Source of the DNA: Ignavibacteriales bacterium
Lineage (GTDB): Bacteria > Bacteroidota > Ignavibacteria > Ignavibacteriales > SURF-24
Assembly: GCA_026390815.1 (NCBI GenBank)
Contig: JAPLFH010000003.1
Location: 1-64,000 of the forward strand
Length of the DNA: 64,000 nucleotides
Reading direction: 5' to 3'
The translations under genes were made by a program, and so were the position numbers. The notes beneath the pieces are model-generated. The model searched no databases, was not told where the DNA came from, and saw nothing but the letters and a program-made list of their open reading frames with translations. Every line of letters starts with the position of its first letter. Position 1 is the first letter of the stretch. Shown in pieces: positions 10,136 to 21,100 of this stretch.

Positions 10136-12136
10136 ATGGTAAAAAAATATCATATAAAAAAAATTGAACCTTCTGGTTTAATTAAGCTTCAGGCAGATGA
10201 ATCTAAGTTTCAAATAAATTATAAGCTGGAATTAAATCCTGCACAGTATGAAGCTGTAACATCTACAGAAGGCGCTTACTTAGTTATTGCTGGTGCAGGA
10301 ACCGGAAAGACAAGAACACTCGTCTATCGCGTAGCAAGATTGGTTGAAATGGGTATTGATCCCAAATCCATTTTGCTTTTAACTTTTACCAGGAAAGCCG
10401 CAAACGAAATGATGAACCGTGCAGCAATCCTGCTGGATAACCGTTGTTCTAAAATAAATGGAGGAACTTTTCATTCTTTTGCTAATCTTACTTTAAGAAA
10501 ATACGCTAAAATAGTTGGTCTGGATTCCGGGTTTACTATTCTGGATCAATCCGACAGCGAAGATGTAATTAATTTAATTCGTTCTCAGCTTAATCTAACC
10601 GACATCAAGAAAAGATTTCCAAAGAAACAAACAATTAACAAAATATTAAGCTTTAGTGTAAATACAGGAATTCCAGTTGAAAAGATACTAGAAGATGAAT
10701 ACCAGCATTTTTATGAATTCTTAGTATTGATTCTGGAAATTCAAAAAATTTATGCTTCTTATAAAAGTAAAAATAGTTTGCTTGATTATGATGATTTGCT
10801 TGTTTACTTAAATCGTTTTTTATCAGAATCCAATTCCGCCTCTAAAACTTTTCTTGCATCAATTAAATATGTAATGGTTGATGAATACCAGGATACAAAC
10901 AAACTGCAAGCAGAAATTGTGAAAGGATTAACACGCTACAATGATAACGTAATGGTAGTCGGCGATGATTCACAATCAATTTATTCTTTTCGCGGAGCCA
11001 ATTTCAAGAACATTATGGAATTCCCTTTACTTTACAAGGATGTAAAAATTATTAAGCTTGAAGAGAATTACAGAAGTACACAGGAGATTTTGAATTTTAC
11101 AAATCATATTATTGATGGAGCAATTGAGAAGTATCAGAAATATCTATTCACAAGAAAAGGAAGCGGTGAACTGCCGGCAATTATTTCTGCAACAACTGAG
11201 AATATGCAGTCCAAATTTATTGTTGATAGAATCCTTGAGTTGCGAGAAGAAGGAGTTCCGTTAAAAGATGTTGCTGTTCTTTTCCGCTCTTCTTATTCCT
11301 CTTTCGATCTAGAAATTGAATTGAATAAGGCGAACATTCCTTTCCAGAAATTTGGCGGAATGAAATTTATAGAAACTGCGCATGTAAAAGATGTTCTTGC
11401 ATTCCTTCGCATTGCAGCAAATCCAAGTGATGTTGTAAGCTGGTTTAGAATTTTACTATTGCACGAAGGTGTTGGACCAAAAACAGCACAAAAAATCCTG
11501 GACGAAATTTCATCCTCCCGCCTTACAATAAAAGCAAATCCGGAAGCGCTTGTTTCCTCAAAGTATAATGATAAAATAGTTAAGCTGTTTGTTTTGCTTA
11601 ATACAATTCACACCAGGGAAATGACTCCAACTGAAAAAGCTGAAATGGTTATGGAGTATTATCAACCATTCTTTAATGCAAAGTATGATGATTTTAATAA
11701 ACGGAAAAAAGATTTGGATATTTTCCTTAACATCACCCAAAATTATAAAAACCTTGATTCGCTGCTTGCTGATATGGCTTTAGATCCACCATTGGATAGT
11801 GTTACCGATGTTGATGCTGGTGATAAAGAAGATGAATTTGTTACATTGTCAACAATTCATTCGGCAAAGGGATTGGAGTGGCATTCCGTTTTTATAATTC
11901 ACGCGATGGAAGGATTCTTTCCCATTAGTCAGGCGTTTGATAATATTGAAGCATTAGAAGAAGAACGAAGATTAATGTATGTTGCATCCACAAGGGCAAA
12001 ACAAAATCTTTACATTTCTTACCCGATGAATATTTTTGATAGAGAAAGAGGTGTTACTTTTTCTAAACCTTCACGGTTTATTGCCGGCATTAATGAAGAA
12101 CTTGCTGAAGAATGGCTGCTGGAAGAAGATTTTTGA
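10136..12136 (+). CDS. UvrD/PcrA/Rep-family ATP-dependent DNA helicase
   Basis: This superfamily 1A 3'-5' helicase would act in repair or replication restart. All key motifs are readable: Walker A AGAGTGKTRT, motif Ia LLTFTRKAANEM, Walker B VDEYQDTN, motif III GDDSQSIYSFRGA, motif IV ENYRST, the STIHSAKGLEW motif V region and the C-terminal motif VI EERRLMYVASTRAK. About 666 residues is slightly shorter than typical PcrA, and the C-terminal Tudor-like extension seen in PcrA is absent. The ATG at 10136 is preferred; a TTG seven codons upstream (10115) is possible and neither has a strong ribosome-binding site. It is monocistronic and ends before a hairpin terminator at 12275. Confidence 0.9.
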   Translation: MVKKYHIKKIEPSGLIKLQADESKFQINYKLELNPAQYEAVTSTEGAYLVIAGAGTGKTRTLVYRVARLVEMGIDPKSILLLTFTRKAANEMMNRAAILLDNRCSKINGGTFHSFANLTLRKYAKIVGLDSGFTILDQSDSEDVINLIRSQLNLTDIKKRFPKKQTINKILSFSVNTGIPVEKILEDEYQHFYEFLVLILEIQKIYASYKSKNSLLDYDDLLVYLNRFLSESNSASKTFLASIKYVMVDEYQDTNKLQAEIVKGLTRYNDNVMVVGDDSQSIYSFRGANFKNIMEFPLLYKDVKIIKLEENYRSTQEILNFTNHIIDGAIEKYQKYLFTRKGSGELPAIISATTENMQSKFIVDRILELREEGVPLKDVAVLFRSSYSSFDLEIELNKANIPFQKFGGMKFIETAHVKDVLAFLRIAANPSDVVSWFRILLLHEGVGPKTAQKILDEISSSRLTIKANPEALVSSKYNDKIVKLFVLLNTIHTREMTPTEKAEMVMEYYQPFFNAKYDDFNKRKKDLDIFLNITQNYKNLDSLLADMALDPPLDSVTDVDAGDKEDEFVTLSTIHSAKGLEWHSVFIIHAMEGFFPISQAFDNIEALEEERRLMYVASTRAKQNLYISYPMNIFDRERGVTFSKPSRFIAGINEELAEEWLLEEDF

Positions 12137-12274
12137 TTTATGAGTGCGGATTGCGGAATGTAGAATGAAACTGAGATCAAAGGAAAATCAATAATTTCTT
12201 TTAACAATTGGAATTTTGGATTAAGAATTTGGTGCTTATTTGGGATTTGGAAATTATAATTTGGTATTATAAAC

Positions 12275-12302
12275 AAAACCCGGCTCATTTGAACCGGGTT
12301 TT
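12275..12302. terminator. Hairpin terminator between converging helicase and sorting-domain genes
   Basis: AAAACCCGG and CCGGGTTTT form a strong GC-rich stem with a short loop. T-runs follow on the plus strand and A-runs precede it, so it can serve both converging genes. An almost identical copy is present at 15371-15398. Confidence 0.75.
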
Positions 12303-12368
12303 AATTTTGGAAGGATTATTAATTGTAGATTATTTCAATCCGCAATCACCAATCTGTTATCTGCAATT

Positions 12369-15077
12369 TTATTTAACCAACATCATCTTCTTTGCTTGAA
12401 CAAAACTACCTGCAGTAATCTTATAGAAGTATGTTCCATTTGCAAGATTGCTTGCATTGAAATCTACTGTATATGTTCCAGCTGATTGAACTTCATTTAC
12501 CAACTCAATTACAAGTTCGCCAGTGATTGAGTAAACATCTAATGTTACTTTGCTATCAACTGGTATTGTATAATTGATTTTTGTTGTTGGGTTAAATGGA
12601 TTTGGATAATTCTGGCTCAACTCAAATTTATTTGGCTGTTTAGTAGCAACTTCAACTTCTGAAGAATAATTGTATGAACCATTCAGATCAATTTGTTTCA
12701 AACGATAAGAAACTTTTTCAATCTGGCGAACATTATTATCAACAAAAGAATATTGATTTATATTTGATGAAGTACCTGCACCTTTAACATAACCAACTTT
12801 TTCCCAGTCTCCATTTGCTTTTCTTTCAACCTGGAAGCCCTGGTTGTTAGTTTCTGTTGCAGTTTTCCAATTTAATGTAACAACAGAATTAGAGTACTGT
12901 GCATTGAATGCTACTAGTTCCACAGGAACTACATCTAAATTTTCATCTGCACCAATGTCTGGTGTTGCTTTTCTTAATTCATTATCAATATCTGTTGTAA
13001 TGCCAGGAATAGCAATTCCCTTACCAACAACTGGTGATAAATTTGAAGATAAATGTAAATCGGTAGCTGAAGTAAATCCTGGATTAACTGCCAAACTATG
13101 TGCATCCTGGGCTGCTACTTGCCAAGCTGCTAAGTTAGCATACGATGTACCTTGATAATTGACAAAATTCTGATTGGAGAGTAAATCATTATAATCTGAA
13201 GTCAGCACTGAGGTAGCCGGAATCATACCAATGGCGGAGGAGCCAACATTACCTGAGTGATTGTTTATGATAATATTGTTTTTCAGATCAATATTAACCG
13301 GACCTGTACCATTTGTGTGGTTTCCGATACCATAGCTCACAAGCGTAGATGCATTATCATTGATCACTATTGTATTAAAATAAACTTTAAGATTACCCAT
13401 ATTACCTGCTGAACGTAATCCGATGCCATACGTAGAACGTGTTTCATTCGAGGCGCCTACATTGATAATGTTATTGACGACACTTATACTATCCGTTGCA
13501 TCAAAACTATTTCCGGCAAAGGCAATACCGACAAGATAGGCACTGGCATTAATAGTTTTTTCAAGACAGTTGATTGTATTTTCCTTAATGACTATACTAC
13601 CTGAAGCACCAGTAATATAAATTCCATGATTATAGGAATCCGTAGCTCCGGCAGTGGTAGGAAGCAGGTTTATCGTATTGCCAATTATTTCACTTTCGGT
13701 GAGGTAAAGAGAAGTAACACCGCGTGTTCCACAATAAATCTCATTATTCACGAAGCTAAATTGGTTTGGTGCAGTAGTACCCCAAGGAGCAAGTCCATCA
13801 CGTCGTACTGGCCGCGTTGCTGTACCGATTTGGCAATTCTCAACCCGTAAACCCCAAACACCGTCTTTGTCATTAATAACTGCACCGTATCTGAAATTTG
13901 TAGTTACATTATCAAGATTCTTGATAATGAGGTTTTTAAGAACAACGGTATCTGCATTTGAGGTATTCAAACCAAAAGGAACTGCGACGGCATCAGTTTC
14001 TGTTGTAACGATAAGGTTACGGCTTGTTGATCCATTATTACTTCCATCAAATGTTACATAACCTTTGTCGAAACCAATCATCTGGATGCCATTACCCATT
14101 GACGTACCGGGTGCTACAATTAAGCAAACATTTCTTCCGGGTGCTGGTTTAATAACAACATTATTAGCAGCCGACAAAGGTGCATTAAAAGTAAAGCTAT
14201 TTTCCCTTAATGTGTCTGCATCTAATAGAAAGTTTACTGTTCCGGTAACCCCAATTAAATTTAATGAAGTAACAGCATCATTAAGGGTTGCAAATCCTTG
14301 CGGATTTGAACCTTGAGGAATATAATAATTGCCACTAAGAACATTTTTTAGCCAAGTTGTTTGGATTCTAAACTCGTCAATAGTAAATGTAGGTGCAGCA
14401 GTAGCATTTCCCTGGCGAAGTGTTATATAACCAAGATCTGTTGCATCGGTTTTACCTGGAAAAGTGTAAGGACCTACCTCCGGAGTTACAGGTTCCGTAG
14501 TTGGAAAAGAAGCTTCGGTTATTACATAAACGCTAACGGCATCATCTGTAGCATCAACTGTATTAAAAGTATATTTTACGCAAACTGGATATGTTTGGTT
14601 AAAATTTAATACAGTGCTTCCATATAATGCACCACCAGAAACTTCATTATTTTTGCTTATACCTAATACAAATCCGGCTCCAGATGCTTTTGAATGTAAA
14701 CGTGCATAATAATTTGTTTGAGCAGTTGATTGTGATAGTGCAATAAAATAATCACCTGTTTGTGATGCAGAGAAATTAACTAAAAAGAATAGATAAACAC
14801 TCCCTGAATCTTCAGGTGTAAATGCTTTATAATCATCTTCACCACTTGTTGTCATTGCAAGAGCATTTCCTTTTACACCAGGATAATTAGGGAAAGTAAG
14901 TCCTGGACTTACAACTGTTAAAGGATTTGAAGTATTTGTTCCACTGAGCACCCAACCTGGGGTTGGTGTTGCAGTAATAAGTGTACCTGCATCATAAGCG
15001 AAACTTTCTTCTAGAAGAGCTTGAGCGAAGAATTGACTAGAGACAAGAATTACTAAGAGAAGTACGATTTTTTTCAT
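12369..15077 (-). CDS. Secreted beta-helix protein with type IX secretion sorting domain
   Basis: A signal peptide (MKKIVLLLVILVSSQFFAQA) starts at the ATG at 15077, preceded by GGAG; the four extra codons upstream are not needed. Residues about 25-250 look like a concanavalin/jelly-roll-type domain. A long region of N-rich, V/I-rich repeats with NNII(I/N) turns follows, typical of a right-handed parallel beta-helix. A fibronectin-III-like module (VELVAFNA ... YSSEVEV) comes next, and the final approximately 80 residues are the sorting domain with QNYPNPFNPTTKINY and terminal KKMMLVK. The product is therefore expected to be exported across the outer membrane by the type IX system and attached to or released from the surface. 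Its role cannot be told. It is a paralogue of the gene at 15457-17607. Confidence 0.85.
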   Translation of the reverse strand: MKKIVLLLVILVSSQFFAQALLEESFAYDAGTLITATPTPGWVLSGTNTSNPLTVVSPGLTFPNYPGVKGNALAMTTSGEDDYKAFTPEDSGSVYLFFLVNFSASQTGDYFIALSQSTAQTNYYARLHSKASGAGFVLGISKNNEVSGGALYGSTVLNFNQTYPVCVKYTFNTVDATDDAVSVYVITEASFPTTEPVTPEVGPYTFPGKTDATDLGYITLRQGNATAAPTFTIDEFRIQTTWLKNVLSGNYYIPQGSNPQGFATLNDAVTSLNLIGVTGTVNFLLDADTLRENSFTFNAPLSAANNVVIKPAPGRNVCLIVAPGTSMGNGIQMIGFDKGYVTFDGSNNGSTSRNLIVTTETDAVAVPFGLNTSNADTVVLKNLIIKNLDNVTTNFRYGAVINDKDGVWGLRVENCQIGTATRPVRRDGLAPWGTTAPNQFSFVNNEIYCGTRGVTSLYLTESEIIGNTINLLPTTAGATDSYNHGIYITGASGSIVIKENTINCLEKTINASAYLVGIAFAGNSFDATDSISVVNNIINVGASNETRSTYGIGLRSAGNMGNLKVYFNTIVINDNASTLVSYGIGNHTNGTGPVNIDLKNNIIINNHSGNVGSSAIGMIPATSVLTSDYNDLLSNQNFVNYQGTSYANLAAWQVAAQDAHSLAVNPGFTSATDLHLSSNLSPVVGKGIAIPGITTDIDNELRKATPDIGADENLDVVPVELVAFNAQYSNSVVTLNWKTATETNNQGFQVERKANGDWEKVGYVKGAGTSSNINQYSFVDNNVRQIEKVSYRLKQIDLNGSYNYSSEVEVATKQPNKFELSQNYPNPFNPTTKINYTIPVDSKVTLDVYSITGELVIELVNEVQSAGTYTVDFNASNLANGTYFYKITAGSFVQAKKMMLVK

Positions 15078-15456
15078 AGGTAGCTCCATTTTATTATTCT
15101 ATAAAAAATTAATTTAGAGACTGCAATTTAAAACGAAAAGTAACCACTTTTACAATCTTTCCTTTTTACGAAGTGAATATATAAATATAAATTTTTATTG
15201 TAAACATATATCTCAAACTAATTTTGGTTTGGATGTTAATATTTAGGTGGGAGATGAATATATTACGTTATCAACAATTTATTCTGTAAAAGGATTAGAA
15301 TTATTTCTGTATTCAAATAATATGATGCGTTGAATTATCATAATTAATCTGGTAATTGGGATGTAAAATAAAAACCCGGTTCAAATGAACCGGGTTTTGT
15401 TTTGAAAAGATTTTGGATTATTTCAATCCGCAATCACCAATCTGTTATCTGCAATT
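15078..15456. other. Gap between two sorting-domain genes
   Basis: The right end holds the terminator of the upstream gene at 15371-15398. The left part is the leader of the gene ending at 12369; it shares stretches with the leader of the paralogue (around 17640-17760), notably ACGAAGTGAATATATA and a TTCTATAAAAAA segment. That suggests a common promoter. A fragment near 15250-15300 reads like a degenerate UvrD motif (VGDEYITLSTIYSVKGLE on the plus strand), resembling part of the helicase gene. No intact gene is present. Confidence 0.5.
15371..15398. terminator. Hairpin terminator after second sorting-domain gene
   Basis: AAAACCCGGTTCA and TGAACCGGGTTTT make a 13-base stem with a short loop, nearly identical to the hairpin at 12275-12302. 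It lies just past the stop codon of the minus-strand gene at 15457. Confidence 0.75.
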
Positions 15457-17607
15457 TTATTTAACCAACATCATCTTCTTTGCTTGAATAAAATTACCAG
15501 CGGAAATCTTATAGAAGTATGTTCCATTTGCAAGATTGCTTGCATTGAAATCTACTGTATATGTTCCAGCTGTCTGTAATTCATTAACTAACTCAATTAC
15601 AAGTTCGCCAGTGATTGAGTAAACAGCTAATGTTACTTTGCTATCAACTGGTATTGTATAATTGATCTTTGTTGTTGGGTTAAATGGATTAGGATAATTC
15701 TGACTCAACTCAAATTTATTTGGCTGTTGTGTTGCAACTTCAACTTCTGAAGAATAATTGTATGAACCATTCAGATCAATTTGTTTCAAACGATAAGAAA
15801 CTTTTTCAACCTGGGGAACATTATTATCAACATAAGAATACTGATTTATATTTGATGAAGTACCTGCACCTTTAACATAACCAACTTTTTCCCAGTTTCC
15901 GTTTGCTTTTCTTTCAACCTGGAAGCCCTGGTTGTTAGTTTCTGTTGCAGTTTTCCAGTTTAATGTAACAATGGAATTAGAGAATTGTGCATTAAATGCA
16001 ACAAGCTCAACTGGAACTAATCCTGGAATTTCATCTGCACCAAGTTCTGGAGGTGTATCCCGATCCTGTCCATCAATATCTTTTGTAATTGTAGAAATCG
16101 GTGTTCCCTTTCCCATAACAAGAGAAGTATTTACTGCTAAGTGTAAATCAGTAGTAGAAACAAATTGTGGATCAACACTAATACTATGGGAATCTAATTG
16201 TGAAGCTGTTGTCCAATCTGAAAGCAATGGTGTTGGTGCATTTTGCCAATATCCTGCATAACCTGTAGCAGATGATGTACCAAAATCATTGTAATCAGAA
16301 ACTAAAGTACCAGCAACTCCTCTACGATAAACTCCGTATACACTATCGGTAGCTTCCTGAGAGAAAATTATATTATTTTTTAGAGCAACAGTCCCATTAC
16401 TAACATAAATTCCTCTATAACCCAAAACTCCAGTACCACGGATTATTGCTATTTCTGGTAATAATATGCTATTGAAGTAAGCATTTACTGTCGCAGCAGC
16501 AGACTCTGTTCGAATACCATATAATTGGCAGTTAGGATTTGCGGCTACAGTGGTTGTGGCAAAACCATAAATCATATTATTATAAATATTATAAGTACCC
16601 CCTGAACTAACATTAATAGCATTTATACCGTAATCACCTGCATCTTTATTCCCTGTTGAGAGTAGGGAAAATTTATTATTATAAATATTTATAACCGCAG
16701 ATGGATCAATAGTTAAAGACAATACCGCGGAACTCGAAAACCCAGTAGTAGTTTGATTTACCAAAATTTCATTATTATAAATATCAGTATTTCCACCTGT
16801 ATTTATCATAATGCCTCTTGTTCTACCAGTTATTTTACAATTTCTTATAACACAACCTTGTGAGAATGATGTCCAAGTAGGGCTACCTGAAAAGCTATTT
16901 GTTATGGAAAACGCCTGAGCAGCATTACCATTATTACAAAGTATATCGCAATTATCCACAAGGATTGAGTCTGGTGTAGAAAATACGGCTGGTGTACCAC
17001 CATATCTGTTTACAAATGTTACACCATATATACTGCTTCCAGTTGCTCCTAAAGTTCTTACAATGCAATTTTTAATGATACAATGATTTACATCGCCCAT
17101 TAATGTAATAGTGTGGGCGCCTGAAAAGGATGTAGAAGGAGAAAGGAAAGTTAAATCTCTACTCGTTCCTCCAACTATATTAGAACCATCTATTACTATA
17201 TTTTCTGTTTTAACCATACCATAATTATTAGCTGAAGTAACTGCTAAATTGGGGCAACCTATTACCAGGTTCCCTGTGCGTCCAGCATTATCTGTAGTTT
17301 TGGTAAAAGTGATAGTAGGCTGTATTCCCTCGGCAGGCTTAAAAGTAATTGTAAATCCATTTGTATTTAATCCTAATCCAACATTCGCTGGTTCGGGTAT
17401 ATCACTACAAATAAGAAATGTACAATCCCCAATAATTATATTAGTATTTAAAGCAGTACAGGCAGCAAATAATGTAAGATATTCAGGATCACCACCTCCT
17501 GGTCTGGTACCAGCAACGCCAACATAATATGTCCCCGATAAAAATTGTGCAAATAGCCACGAGTTAGTTATTAAAGTAAAACAGATTATCAGTAGAATCT
17601 TTTTCAT
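15457..17607 (-). CDS. Secreted beta-helix protein with type IX secretion sorting domain (paralogue)
   Basis: The signal peptide (MKKILLIICFTLITNSWLFA) starts at the ATG at 17607. The body is a right-handed beta-helix-like region with repeated IYNNxxxL and NIYNNMIYG turns. An Fn3-like module and a sorting domain ending KKMMLVK follow. From VPVELVAFNAQ onward the protein is almost identical to the C-terminal part of the neighbouring 903-residue paralogue, while the N-terminal portion differs and lacks the jelly-roll-like domain. This modular pattern points to duplication followed by exchange of the surface-exposed part, or to gene conversion keeping the secretion module uniform. Its terminator is also a copy of the neighbour's. 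The function of the exposed region is unknown. Confidence 0.85.
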   Translation of the reverse strand: MKKILLIICFTLITNSWLFAQFLSGTYYVGVAGTRPGGGDPEYLTLFAACTALNTNIIIGDCTFLICSDIPEPANVGLGLNTNGFTITFKPAEGIQPTITFTKTTDNAGRTGNLVIGCPNLAVTSANNYGMVKTENIVIDGSNIVGGTSRDLTFLSPSTSFSGAHTITLMGDVNHCIIKNCIVRTLGATGSSIYGVTFVNRYGGTPAVFSTPDSILVDNCDILCNNGNAAQAFSITNSFSGSPTWTSFSQGCVIRNCKITGRTRGIMINTGGNTDIYNNEILVNQTTTGFSSSAVLSLTIDPSAVINIYNNKFSLLSTGNKDAGDYGINAINVSSGGTYNIYNNMIYGFATTTVAANPNCQLYGIRTESAAATVNAYFNSILLPEIAIIRGTGVLGYRGIYVSNGTVALKNNIIFSQEATDSVYGVYRRGVAGTLVSDYNDFGTSSATGYAGYWQNAPTPLLSDWTTASQLDSHSISVDPQFVSTTDLHLAVNTSLVMGKGTPISTITKDIDGQDRDTPPELGADEIPGLVPVELVAFNAQFSNSIVTLNWKTATETNNQGFQVERKANGNWEKVGYVKGAGTSSNINQYSYVDNNVPQVEKVSYRLKQIDLNGSYNYSSEVEVATQQPNKFELSQNYPNPFNPTTKINYTIPVDSKVTLAVYSITGELVIELVNELQTAGTYTVDFNASNLANGTYFYKISAGNFIQAKKMMLVK

Positions 17608-18113
17608 GAGCAACTCCATTTTTTGTTCTATTTTTAATTCTATAAAAAAATAATTTCCAGTCTAAAAGAATAAGAACGAAAGACAATCTACAACAAAAAG
17701 TAATCTATCTTTTATTTTACGAAGTGAATATATATATATTTTGTTTTATAGTAAACAAATATTTTAGTCTTTTTTAAGTTTTTTTGTTAAATGGAATTGC
17801 TGATAGGTGTTTTGCTATAATGAGTAAAACACAGATTTCAATTGGAAATTTCTGGATTGATCTTGCTACTAATTATTATAAGGTTTGGTTTAATCTAAAA
17901 AGTCAAATTTCATTATTGCCTTTCCCACAAACCTGCCTCTACAATAGCAGGCTGTTGCATAACTTGTTAATCACTCATCCCGAGTGAAGTCGAGGGATGA
18001 TTTTGCGTTATTTCCGTAGTTCAACTAAGCTTACCACAATATAATTTAGCTTTTTGCAATAACCTGCATCGGTAGGCGGGATTGGGAATGACGCTCAACC
18101 TATTAATAATTTT
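17608..18113. repeat. Intergenic leader and dispersed repeats
   Basis: The left 150 bases are the AT-rich leader of the sorting-domain gene. Further right are dispersed repeats. 17948-17994 (GCAGGCTGTTGCATAAC ...) recurs at 37674-37717. TCATCCC ... GGGATGA at about 17977-18002 is a hairpin. A TTTAATCTAAAAAGTC segment near 17890 recurs after nuoN near 51308. A degenerate GC-rich palindrome lies at about 18063-18079. No gene is supported. Confidence 0.6.
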
Positions 18114-21100
18114 TCAGAAGTTTCTAGTATTTATTGCTCCTTTTAATAAAGCAAGCATTTCACTCCTTGAAAAAGGTTTAGATAAATAGTGAGTACATCC
18201 ACCCTCAATCATTTTTTCTTTATCACCAACCATTGCGTATGCTGTTACAGCAATTATTGGAACTGTTTTGTAATTGGGTATTTTTCCAATTTCCCTGGCT
18301 ATTTCCAAACCGTTTAAGCTGCCTCCAAGATTTATATCCATAAGAATAATATCATATTTTTTCTTTTTTACAGATTCAATAGCTTCTATGCCATCTTCAA
18401 CGCAATCAATTCCATAATAATTAATAACCATTGCTCTAATTACTTGTTGACTAACAATATCATCTTCCACATATAAAATTAATGGTTTACTAATTTTTTC
18501 TATTTCAATTATTTTACTTAACTCCCTCTCTATAATAATTGATTTTTCAATCTTCTTAAATTCTGTTTTTATAATTGGGAAGGTTACTTTAAATGCCGAA
18601 CCAACTCCGATTTTACTCTCAACAGTTATAGTACCATGCATACGCTCAACATATTTTTTAACAAGTGTTAATCCCAAACCTGTACCTTCAAAATTTCTAT
18701 TCCATCCTTCGCTTGCCTGCCTGAAAGGTTCAAAAATAACTAACTGGTTCTCTTTGGCTATACCTATTCCTGTATCCTTTACCAGAATTTCCACATCTGA
18801 AGAACTATTGTTATCATTTATTTTTTTTATATCAACAGTTACACTACCTTTTTGTGTATACTTTATGGCGTTGTTTAACAAATTATTTATTATGGAATCT
18901 AACAGTACTTTATCCAGTTTGGAATATAATAATTCCTCAGCAGTAATTATTTTTAATTCTAATCCTTTACTTTCGGCAGATTTTTTGAAAACTTTTATTA
19001 ATGATGACACATAATCTGTTATCTCTAATTCTTCTAAATTTAATTCAAATGCCTCAGATTCAATTTTTGATAAGTCAAGAATTAGATTTAAAGTTTCCTT
19101 TAACCTGGTTCCGCTGTCAAAAATTAATTCTGCTGGTCCTTTAAAATTTTGATCAGTTAGTTCATCTTTTAAAATTTCGGCAAAACCAAGGATACCAATT
19201 AAAGGTGTGCGCAGCTCGTGACTCATATTTGCTAAGAAACAGGATTTCAGCCGGTTCATTTCTTCGGCTTTTTCTTTTGCTTTAATTACTTCCTCTTCCG
19301 CATTTTTACGTTCTGTAATATCACCCAGAATGCCAATACTTCCTATCAAATTACCAGCATCATCGTTCCAAGGATATGAATGATCGGCTAACCAGATAAA
19401 CTTACCATCCTTAGTTCTAACTTTGTAATCGGCTTGCCACTCACTGGTATTTCCATGTTCCCTGTCAGACACAATTAATTCTGTATTGATGTTTTCAATA
19501 TGGTATTTACTAATCTTTACTACTATGTTTTTAAATCCGATTTGGTTGATTTCATCCGGTGAATAGCCAGTTAGTTTTTCTATTGCATGATTTATATAAT
19601 CATACTTCATTGAATTATATCTTAGCCGGTAGATAACATCGTTGGTAGCTTCTACAATAAACCGATAACGTTCTTCACTTTCTCTTGTTTGTTTTTCAGC
19701 CAGCATTCTCTTATAAGCAATTCCTATTGTGGATCCAATCTTTTCAAAGAACTGAATCATACCAAGAGTAAACCTATCCTTGCGTTTATCATTAAACTGT
19801 AGCAATCCAATAACTTTTTCTCCGGATTTTAAAGGAATTAAAGCTAAAGATTCATAATCTTCGCCTCCCAAACAATTCCTTGTACTTACTTGAACCTCTT
19901 TTTCTGTTTTAGCCGCAAGCAGACTTGATGTGCAGTTAGTCCAAAAGCTGCCTTCATTTGTAAAAAACGGAAATGAAGGATTGGTATGACCGGAAATTAT
20001 ATTATTACATATACATTCCATGTGTAATTTACCTTCGGAGTCCAAAATAATTTCAGTTTCAGGATTTCTTGAACATAAAAATCTTCCAGCTTCTGCAAAA
20101 GTTGATGGAAATCCGTTAACAACAAAGTATGGATAATCTTCACCTTCTTTCAAGCGAATGGCTATTGCTTCTAAATTTGTAAATGTTTTTATCTCGTTAA
20201 GAATATCATTAATAATTTGTTGCCACTCATTTGGTCTGTTAAGGATTAATAAAATTTTTGTTATTAACATTTGTCTATCTTCAGAAATCTTTCGTTCAGT
20301 TATATCTTCCTTAACCGCAAGAAAATGTGTGATCTCTCCTTTTGTATTTAAGATTGGTGAGATTGATACGGATTCCCAGTAAAGTTCACCATTTTTCTTT
20401 TTATTATGAAGTTCTCCGCGCCATTCCTTACCAGACGAAATAGTATCCCACAGAGTTTTGTATTCGCTTTTTGGTTTTTCTCCTGAACTTAAAATTCTCG
20501 GATTTTTTCCTAATAACTCTTCAGGTTTATAGCCGGTAATTTCTATTACTTTTGGGTTTGAATATTCTATGTTGCCAATAGTATCAGTAATAATAATTGA
20601 AACCGGACTTTGTTCAACTGCGTGTGATAATTTTAGAAGCTCTTTTTCAGCTTGTTTGCGTTCGGTTATATCACGAATAATTCCGGTGAAAAATTTGCCA
20701 GAAGGTGTTTCCCATTCTGCTATTGATAATTCCAACGGGAATTCTTTACTATTTTTATGCAATCCGCATAATTCTACAGTTCTGCCCATTATATTGTGTT
20801 GACCGCCTTGTTCTATACGGTTAATACCGTTAATGTGCCTCTCACGATAACCTTTAGGAATTATAATATCCAATTTTTCCCCAGTTATTTCTGCTTCCAA
20901 ATAACCAAACATTTTTTCTGCACCCTTATTCCAACCGAATATTATTCCTTTATTATTTGTTGAAATAATTGCATCGTTTGCTGATTGCGCTACTGAGCGG
21001 AATTTTTCTTCGCTTTCTCTTATTTGATCCTCTAACTCTCGTTTTTCCCTCCAATACTTTGCTTCTTCTTCTGCTTTAACTTTTAAACGGTTGTTAAAGG

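Noticed and set aside
17784-17987. 67-codon plus-strand frame before the kinase cluster
   Set aside because: It spans dispersed repeats, lacks a ribosome-binding site and has no coherent protein pattern.
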